From NCBI RefSeq assembly GCF_008923185.1, contig NZ_WBMT01000008.1, positions 248,001-312,000 on the forward strand: a DNA stretch of 64,000 nt, written 5' to 3'. Under the pieces are notes generated by a model. The model had not been told where the DNA came from. It worked only from the letters and a program-made list of their open reading frames with translations, and made no database searches. Made by a program: the position numbers and the translations under genes. Each line of letters starts with the position of its first letter. Within the stretch, counting starts at the first letter, position 1. Of the stretch, positions 55,346 through 61,808 are shown in pieces. Source of the stretch: Actinomadura rudentiformis (GTDB lineage Bacteria; Actinomycetota; Actinomycetes; Streptosporangiales; Streptosporangiaceae).

Positions 55346-56575
55346 TCAAGCGGCGATGAGGCCTAGGCTCCGTCCCAGATCGTGGACCTCGTCCTGGACT
55401 GCGGGGATTTTTCGTTCCTCCAGTTCCAGGACCGCTGAGCGGGCGAAGAGGGAGAAGCGGGTGGTATCTGGGGAGGTCTTGTAGGCCTTGGTGAGCAGGT
55501 GCACGGCGCTGACGTGCTTGCGGCGCATGAAGTAGGCGCGGGCCGTCTCGGTCAGGTGGAAGATTCGGCGGGTGGCCGACGGCATCTTGGACAGCTCCAG
55601 TCTTCTGGCCACTTCCGTGGCGGTGCCGCCGTGGGTGAGGTCGGCTTGGATGGTCACTTGGTAGGCGTCGACCATCCCTGGACCGAAGATCAACCATGGG
55701 TGGCTGTAGTCCCCTCCGAGGGCGCGGGCTGCGTGCTTGGCCTCATCCCAGTGCTGTAGCGCTTTGCCTTCCCGGCCTGATTTGGCGTGGCTGAGGGCGA
55801 TGGCGAGTTGGAGGAGCCCCAGCGGGCACGGTGCTCGGTCTCTTCGTCGGGGCGAAGGAGCGTGGCGGCTCGGGTGGCGAGTTCGATGCGGGCCTCGTCT
55901 CGTTCGCCGGCGTCGCGGAAGATGTGGTTCATGTACCAAGCCGCTGCGGCGATCGCTAGCGGACAGTCGGAGTCCTGGGCGGCTGTCATTGCCCGGTCGC
56001 CGGCGAGCATCAGCATTTCGGGTGCGGGCTGGAACGACAGGTACAGCTGTGCGAGGTGGTAGATCTGGGCGAGCTGGCGCAGGACTTCCCGCCGCTGCTG
56101 GCCCTCAAGGAGCCGCGCGGAGATGCGGGCCTGGCGGATGAGCTCGGGAAGCACCACGGCGACGGCGGTCCGCTGGCGGGCGGCGCCGTGCCAGAGCTGC
56201 CATGCCTGGGAGACGCGTGCGGCCAGGTCAGCAGGCTGCAGCGGCTCGATGTGGCTGGTGTCGATCGGGTAGTTGGTGAGGGCCGCAGTGATGGCGGGCA
56301 GGCTTTCGTGGGCGGCTTTGGTGTAGGTCGACACCGGGACGCCTTCAGGGCCGACGAGGTCGTCGGCCTTGATGCTGAGAACGTTGGCGAGACTGATCAG
56401 CATCGGCAGCCGCGGCATCAGTGACCGCTCATTCTCCAGGTCTTTCACCCAATCCCCGGAACGGCCAACCAGCCCGCCCAGGACATTGCGCGGGAAACCG
56501 TTGCGGTCACGGAAGTACCGGAGTCGCTGCGCGAACCCCTGCTGCGGGATCGAGCGGAGTGTTAATCTCGGCCAT
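55346..56575 (-). pseudogene. XRE-type regulator with TPR-like tail, two frameshifts
   Basis: From ATG 56575 (GAGGAG site) the frame reads MAEINTPLD, then an extra base in the GGG at 56546-56548 moves it. The next frame gives FAQRLRYFRDRNGFPRNVLG and LVGRSGDWVKDLENERSL (helix-turn-helix), then a long helical repeat part. A missing base in the C run 55817-55820 moves it again to LLQLAIALSHAKSGREGKAL and down to LGRSLGLIAA. The repaired product of about 410 residues would be a Streptomyces-type XRE/TPR regulator. It converges on the FAD oxidoreductase. Bases 55152-55345 hold nothing I can name. Confidence 0.7.
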
Positions 56576-56879
56576 GGGCCCTGCTCCTCACCAGAAGACT
56601 TAGACACCTTCAGGCTACGGTGCAGGGCCTCACTGTTTAAGGAATTCCCACCACCGATAGTCCATCTCCCAGCACGCGCTGAGACGAGGCTCCAGTGTCG
56701 GACCCTCGCTGTGCCTGTTGTTCCACGCCGGACTGATGCCCAACGCCAGGGCGCTGGCCTCAAGGCCGTCAGCGACCACGGCCAGGGCGTCGTCGAGAGT
56801 TACCTGGGCGCGCCGCCCCCGGCCCCGTAACCTCGCCTGATCCAGGGCGCGAGCGGGTGTTATCGGGCTGTTCCGCCGT

Positions 56880-57641
56880 TCAAGGCGAGCTCGTTGGCCG
56901 CGGTTGCTGGTGCGTACTGAGGCGGGTTGAGAGCCGGGCGATGTGGGCGGGATCGGCGGGGCGTTGGGGTGCGGGGAAGTGCTGGTCGAAGTGGCCGTCG
57001 GTCAGCGCGCGCATCGGTAGTACCAGGCCGCCTCGCTTGCGGCAGGCTGCGTGTTGGAGGCTGGGGTGCAGCAGGGTGGTGTCGGGCACGATCCAGGCGG
57101 TCTGCCCGCGGATGCCGTCGGTGAGCCGGTACAGCACGCCGGCTCGGGAGTAGGCGCGCCCGTCATCGAGCCATTTCTCTTGCTTGGTGGTGCCGTCGGG
57201 TTTGACCAGGACGCCGTCGCGGTTGGGATCCAGGCCTAGGACTCCGGCACCGCACCCCTTGGCGTCGACGATCAGCCAGGTATCGCCGGTCAGGACCACA
57301 TGGTCGAGATTGGTGCCGCCGAGGCTCAGCGGTTCCAAGCCCGCGCCGCTGACCTGGTGGAACTCGGCGAGGTCATGGAAGAGGTGGAAGTGGTCGTCGC
57401 GCTGGTTCAGCCACTGTTCGATCGCTTGCGCGACGCGTTTTTCATGGAGGTCGCCGCGCCGCGCATCTGAACCGTATTTGGGGTGTTCACGAGTGTGGGC
57501 GACCTGGGAAGGCGCGCCTTCGCGAAGATCGCTTCCCGCCGCAGGCGAGATCGCTTCCCGGACGGGCACGTGGATGGGCCGTGCCGGCTGAGAGGCCAGT
57601 TCCCTGGTGAGGATCTCCAGCATGGTGACCACGCGTTCCAC
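56880..57641 (-). CDS. NERD-domain (nuclease-related) protein
   Basis: 253 residues. The central part (about 60-200) has KRVAQAIEQWLNQ, FHLFHDLAEFHQ, GTNLDHVVLTGDTWLIVDAKG and GRAYSRAGVLYRL, the NERD/restriction-endonuclease-like core with its D-x(n)-DAK catalytic pattern. NERD proteins may cut DNA or act in conflict systems. The start is GTG 57641 or ATG about 57623. The N-terminal 55 residues and the C-terminal tail are low in structure. It sits 17 bp downstream of the nitrilase gene. Confidence 0.75.
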   Translation of the reverse strand: MERVVTMLEILTRELASQPARPIHVPVREAISPAAGSDLREGAPSQVAHTREHPKYGSDARRGDLHEKRVAQAIEQWLNQRDDHFHLFHDLAEFHQVSGAGLEPLSLGGTNLDHVVLTGDTWLIVDAKGCGAGVLGLDPNRDGVLVKPDGTTKQEKWLDDGRAYSRAGVLYRLTDGIRGQTAWIVPDTTLLHPSLQHAACRKRGGLVLPMRALTDGHFDQHFPAPQRPADPAHIARLSTRLSTHQQPRPTSSP

Positions 57642-57657
57642 CGGCTGCTTTGTGAGG

Positions 57658-58623
57658 TCACTCCAGTCGGTGGAGTAGCACGGGCTCGGCCGAAAAGCGC
57701 GCGCTGCGAGCGTCGCGTTCGTCGCCGAAGCGGCGGGTGAGGATCTGGTAGAGCTCGGGCCGCCGGCCCTGAATCCAGCGACGGCCGGTCGACATGGGCA
57801 GCAGGTCGAGATCGAGATCGGCGACCACCATGGTGTCCTCGGCGGCCCAGGTCTCGGCGAGGATTCTGCCGTACGGATCGAGGATCATCGCGTTCCCAGT
57901 GCGTATCTCGTCGTCGTCCCGGCCCACACCATTGCTGAACAGGAGAAAGAGGCCGTTGTCATGGGCGCGGGAAGGCAGCCAGCGCATGAGCCACTCCCGC
58001 CCGTTCGGCCCGCGCAGTTCGGCCTCGATCGAGCGGCGGTCGCGGTCACGCCACAGCTCCACGGGGATCGGGCGCATGCCGTGCGGGCTGCGGGAGGCGG
58101 TGCCACCGGTCTGGTGCGGCGCGACGAGGACCGCCGCGCCGAGCAGCGCGGTCGCCCGGACATTCTCGACCAGGTTGTTGTCCCAGCAGATGAGAATCCC
58201 CATGCGCACGCCCCATGGGGTGTCGAAGACGGTGTAGCGGTCTCCGCTGGAAATCGCCTCGTGCTCGAACGCATGCAGTTTTCGGTGAATGTGGACGCGC
58301 CCGTCCGGCAGACACATGGCGTAGGAGTTGAACAGGCGGTCCTGATCATCGATCTCCAGGAAGCCCACGCCCACGGCCATGCCGAACTCGACCGCCAGCC
58401 CGCGCACACGCTCCACCGACAAGCCGCTCACCGGTTCAGCGAGCTCTCGGAGCCGGTCGGCCGGGTAACGGCGCAGGTGCCAGTAGCCCAGTACGCACAT
58501 CTCGGGAAAGACGACGACCCGGGCCCCGGTCTCGGCCGCCCGCTTGGTGAAGTGCTCGATCCTGGCCAGGTTGTAGGTCTTGTCATCGGCCCGGTGCTCG
58601 AACTGAACGGTCGCACAGCGCAT
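57658..58623 (-). CDS. Carbon-nitrogen hydrolase (nitrilase superfamily)
   Basis: 321 residues. Catalytic triad: Glu in VVVFPEMCVLGYW (about 42), Lys in HIHRKLHAFEHE (about 114), Cys in MGILICWDNNLVEN (about 150). A second Glu region and the C-terminal dimer strand are present. It cleaves amides or carbamoyl groups; the exact branch is uncertain (N-carbamoylase- or amidase-like). The start is ATG 58623; the frame extends to 58659. It is divergent from a LysR gene, the usual arrangement for a LysR target. Confidence 0.87.
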   Translation of the reverse strand: MRCATVQFEHRADDKTYNLARIEHFTKRAAETGARVVVFPEMCVLGYWHLRRYPADRLRELAEPVSGLSVERVRGLAVEFGMAVGVGFLEIDDQDRLFNSYAMCLPDGRVHIHRKLHAFEHEAISSGDRYTVFDTPWGVRMGILICWDNNLVENVRATALLGAAVLVAPHQTGGTASRSPHGMRPIPVELWRDRDRRSIEAELRGPNGREWLMRWLPSRAHDNGLFLLFSNGVGRDDDEIRTGNAMILDPYGRILAETWAAEDTMVVADLDLDLLPMSTGRRWIQGRRPELYQILTRRFGDERDARSARFSAEPVLLHRLE

Positions 58624-58676
58624 GGTTCCTCCTTGGTGTCGCCCATCCGCGCTCACCATCGAATCCTAACCAGGAC

Positions 58677-58691
58677 TCATTCGTCCAATGA
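58677..58691. promoter_or_regulatory. LysR-type dyad between nitrilase and lysR genes
   Basis: TCATTCGTCCAATGA: 5-bp perfect arms TCATT/AATGA around five bases, in the 98-bp gap between divergent genes, and containing a T-N11-A core. It fits a LysR recognition site. It is 53 bp from the nitrilase start and 31 bp from the lysR start. Confidence 0.5.
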
Positions 58692-58721
58692 ATCTTTTGA
58701 TGGATGACATAATATTCAGGA

Positions 58722-59606
58722 ATGGATATTCGCCTACTTCGCACCTTCTTGACCGTTGTCGAGCACCGCGCCTTCGGCCGGGCGGCACTGGCGTCGGCCA
58801 TGACCCAACCGGCCCTGAGCAAACAGATCCAGGCGCTTGAGGCACAGGTCGGGGGGCGGTTGTTCCATCGCGGCCGACACGGCGCCACACTCACCGATCT
58901 GGGGACGATCCTGCTGCCGGAGGCTCGGGATCTCGTGCGGCGGGCCGACGCTCTGGCGGTGCGAATGAACCGGATGGCGCGCGGGGAGATCGGACGGCTG
59001 TCGGTGGGTTTCGGCTTGTCGAGCGTCGAGCTTGCGCCGCGGGCGGTGGCGGCCTTCAGGCGGTGCTACCCGGACGCGGACATCATCCTGGACGACATGT
59101 CTTCGCAAGCACAGCTGGAGCGGCTCGCGACAGGCCAACTGGACGTCGGATTTGTTCGGCTGCCGGTCGGTGGAGAGTGGGGGCGGCTGACCCTGCAGAC
59201 CGACCGCCTGGCAATCGCCACGGCCGGTGACTCACCGGATGATCCACCGCCCAAGAACGCAGACGTTGTGGCGCAGTGGGCGGCCGCGCGGCCGTTCGTT
59301 GGATTGGCACAGGTGAGAGGACCAGGGCTGGCGTCACAGATCGAGGGGTTGTGCACTGCCCTCGGCGTGCACGCAGAGGTGGTGCAGGAGGCGCATGACC
59401 TGCAGACCGTGCTCGCCCTGGTGGCAGCGGGCGTGGGTACGGCGTTCGTGCCGGCCAGTGCGGATTCGATCGCACCGGCGCAGGTCGTGCTCACGACCGT
59501 GGATCACGACGCCGCATCCTGGCAAATCGGGGCGGTGTGGGATCGGCATGCCCGCAATCCACTGACTGTCAACTTCCTGGAGGTCGTGCGCGAAGTGGCC
59601 GCTTAA
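58722..59606 (+). CDS. LysR family transcriptional regulator
   Basis: 294 residues. N-terminal winged HTH: AALASAMTQPALSKQIQALE (about 21-40). The C-terminal periplasmic-binding-like domain starts RLSVGFGLSSVELAP. The start is ATG 58722, with a weak AGGA site. Divergent from the nitrilase, so it most likely activates that gene with an inducer derived from the amide or its product (inference). Confidence 0.9.
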   Translation: MDIRLLRTFLTVVEHRAFGRAALASAMTQPALSKQIQALEAQVGGRLFHRGRHGATLTDLGTILLPEARDLVRRADALAVRMNRMARGEIGRLSVGFGLSSVELAPRAVAAFRRCYPDADIILDDMSSQAQLERLATGQLDVGFVRLPVGGEWGRLTLQTDRLAIATAGDSPDDPPPKNADVVAQWAAARPFVGLAQVRGPGLASQIEGLCTALGVHAEVVQEAHDLQTVLALVAAGVGTAFVPASADSIAPAQVVLTTVDHDAASWQIGAVWDRHARNPLTVNFLEVVREVAA

Positions 59607-59668
59607 TTAAGCGGCGCTGGCGCACGCACACCCGCCCATCGGCGATCACAATGCCCGCTAAACCACGA

Positions 59669-59701
59669 GATCCCGCCCGATCAAGACGATCGGACGGGAT
59701 C
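59669..59701 (+). terminator. Terminator after the lysR gene
   Basis: GATCCCGCCCGATC (59669-59682) and GATCGGACGGGATC (59688-59701) form a 14-bp stem with one mismatch, loop AAGAC, followed by TGTT. The rest of the gap to 59923 shows no gene. Confidence 0.8.
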
Positions 59702-59923
59702 TGTTCAACCAACCTCAGGCCATTTCAAGAACGACCCTGGGTATTTGCCGCCCGATTGGGTCAGACTCCAGCCAGGGATTCCATGCACGGTCACGCTCAT
59801 CGGCAAGCACCTCGCCACGACGCAGTTGGGAGCCGCGACAGCAACGCTACTTACGGCCCGCGCACACGGGGGGCGCGCCGGGCCGCCACCCCTACCGCGC
59901 CTGCCGGACTCCTGCCCGGCCCT

Positions 59924-60271
59924 TCAGCAGGCGCTTGTGGAAGTGGATGCCAGGTAGCGCGCCGGCGCCCACCGGCTAGGGCCCAGCCCGCGGAAGCCGT
60001 TCGTGGTTTGGACGGAGGCGCGCACCACCTGACCCGACCTCAGTTCTCCGATCCTTTGCGCATGGAGATTTGGAGCCGTGCGGACCCATAGGCGGGTTGT
60101 GGCGCGGTAGCAGGCGGTGGGCGCGCGCAGGGCCGCAGTGGCCGCGGCCGCACCGGTGGCCGCACCGGTGGCCGGCGCGGTGGCCGCTACGCCGGGAGCC
60201 GTTCCCAAGGCTCCCAGCACCAGGGTGGCGCCGAGCGCTACTTCCAGGGCGCGAGCTGGACCGATGGTCAT
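59924..60271 (-). CDS. Secreted SH3b-domain protein
   Basis: 115 residues. A signal peptide (about 8-32, ending GVAATA) leads to an Ala-rich linker (about 33-50) and one bacterial SH3 domain: TTRLWVRTAPNLHAQRIGEL, SGQVVRASVQTTNGF and RWAPARYLAS. SH3b domains bind cell-wall peptides. The start is ATG 60271. It is small and freestanding, with no enzyme next to it. The protein ends in a Cys. Confidence 0.75.
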   Translation of the reverse strand: MTIGPARALEVALGATLVLGALGTAPGVAATAPATGAATGAAAATAALRAPTACYRATTRLWVRTAPNLHAQRIGELRSGQVVRASVQTTNGFRGLGPSRWAPARYLASTSTSAC

Positions 60272-60356
60272 CGCGACAGGCGATCGTCACGAACATCGAT
60301 GAGGCCCGCGAGTCCACCCCAGATAATGCACTTTCTGTCCGATATCAGATGATCAT

Positions 60357-60947
60357 CTAGCGGTTGGTCTCACGAGCGGTTTCGGCTGGCGGTGAGTCCT
60401 GGTAGGCAAGCTGCCGTCGCAGGAGCAGGTTCTCCCCGTGCGCCTGCTCCAGCGCGTGTCGTAGTGCGGCGAGTTCGTCGCGGTGGGTGCGTCTGAGCCG
60501 GGAGATCTTTGCCGTTGGCGCGAGCACCACGCTGTCGACGGCCGGGTCGGCACCGGGCTGAAGTTAGGATCGGGCCTGGTCGAGCGCTGATGCCTGATGG
60601 GCCCACAACTGTTCGATCCGCCTTCGCAGGGTTACGTGGCCGTACAGGAATGAGTGGGAGACGCCGGCCACGCGCTGCACCGGCGCCTCCTGTTTGATCA
60701 GGCGCTTGATCGATTCCTCGGAGTCATTGGTCTTGGGTCGCGGGGTTTCCAGAGACCTCGATCTGGAGTGACGCGAAGACTGGCTTGATGCCCGGGCCCG
60801 TTGGCGGGTCGTGCCCGAATCGGGTTCCGGTGGCAAACGGCGCCGGCGGTGGGTCGCAGCACCTGCGGCGATGACCACCAAGCGCCTCTGTACGAGCGTT
60901 CTGAAGGCCGCAGGCTCGGTGAACGCCAGAACATATTCGGCCGTCAT
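60357..60947 (-). pseudogene. DUF6262 transposon-associated gene with in-frame stop
   Basis: On this strand SIKRLIKQEAPVQRVAGVSH and SFLYGHVTLRRRIEQLWAHQ match the DUF6262 family, which travels with tyrosine recombinases in Tn554-like transposons. A TAA at 60564-60566 stops the frame, but the same frame continues beyond it as SRLRRTHRDELAALRHALEQ and AHGENLLLRRQLAYQDSPP to the TAG at 60357. So a nonsense mutation splits the gene. The N-terminal part (above 60740) no longer resembles the family and may be degraded. No partner recombinase is left. Confidence 0.65.
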
Positions 60948-61248
60948 CAGGCCACGATCCCTGCCCTCGGCGGGCAGGTCACTACCACTTCCAGGATCTG
61001 GCGCCTGTGGCGCAAGGCCTGTTACTTACCGTCTGCGTGACCGCTACAGGCCATCGTCCAGGCGATTCTCGCTCTGGACCACGCACCGATGAGGTTGGAA
61101 ACATGTGAGCGTAGCGATCAGGAGGATTTCAAATTTCCTGCACTGTTATGGGTGATGCCGCTCTCGGTTTACCGGGCGCCGATTGGCAGCGCTCAAATAG
61201 AGCGAGATATTTGCTTGCGCCACGGCGTCAGGCGGAGGGGAAACAGTT
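60948..61248. other. 300-bp region upstream of the MBL/NHL gene pair
   Basis: No supported gene. It holds a short dyad CGCTC-AAATA-GAGCG (61190-61204) 45 bp before the GTG start of the small protein, and an A/T-richer stretch around 61120-61200 that could be the promoter of the pair. Confidence 0.4.
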
Positions 61249-61803
61249 GTGAAGCGCGGAGGGGATCTCTCTCGTAGTCCTGACATCGACGGGCGACCTT
61301 CGAAACGGCAGCGCGGCGCCACCCGTTACTACGGTCAGTTCAGCCTGGTTGAGCAGCTTGGCGCCACCGGGGACGCGAACGCCGGCCAGTGGCTGGTCGA
61401 CCTGGACTGCTTTGCCGCGCAGTGGTTCGACGGCCTACGCGGCGACCTAGGGGATCTTCCGTCCTGGCGCACGATCGCCCAGCAGGCAGGGTCGCTGATC
61501 GTGGAGTTCATCCAGCCGGAGGACGACCTGCTCGACATGCTCGAGCCCGCGCTCGGCGCGGTGGCCGGCGCCGGTGAGCTTCCCACCCGCTGGCTGAGGC
61601 TGGAGCTTGCGGTCGACCCCAATCGCGCGGACGGGCTAATTCCCGTCGACGTATACCTCCCGCCGCCGGACGTCACCGATCCAACCCTCATCGCCGTCCA
61701 CGGCCAGCCGGCGCAGGGCGGGCGGCTGTTGTCGGTGCAGCCGCCCGGCCAAGCCGCCGACAAGCTGACCCTGCTCGACACGATTCTGGATGCGGAGGGC
61801 TGA
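61249..61803 (+). CDS. Unknown 184-residue protein, partner of the MBL/NHL protein
   Basis: No domain recognised. A basic N-terminus (KRGGDLSRSPDIDGRPSKRQR) is followed by an ordered, acidic, Trp-rich body (YYGQFSLVEQLGATGDANAG, QWFDGLRGDLGDLPSWRTIA) and a C-terminal strand-rich part (LRLELAVDPNRADGLIPVDVYL). No signal peptide or membrane segment. GTG start with GGAGGGG eight bases before. The stop is 5 bp from the ATG of the large modular protein, so the two are one operon and probably work together; an adaptor or regulator role is guesswork. Confidence 0.75.
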   Translation: MKRGGDLSRSPDIDGRPSKRQRGATRYYGQFSLVEQLGATGDANAGQWLVDLDCFAAQWFDGLRGDLGDLPSWRTIAQQAGSLIVEFIQPEDDLLDMLEPALGAVAGAGELPTRWLRLELAVDPNRADGLIPVDVYLPPPDVTDPTLIAVHGQPAQGGRLLSVQPPGQAADKLTLLDTILDAEG

Positions 61804-61808
61804 CAGCG

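Noticed and set aside
61089..61277. A 62-codon plus-strand frame before the small protein gene.
   Set aside because: No ribosome site and it overlaps the well-supported start at 61249; probably chance.
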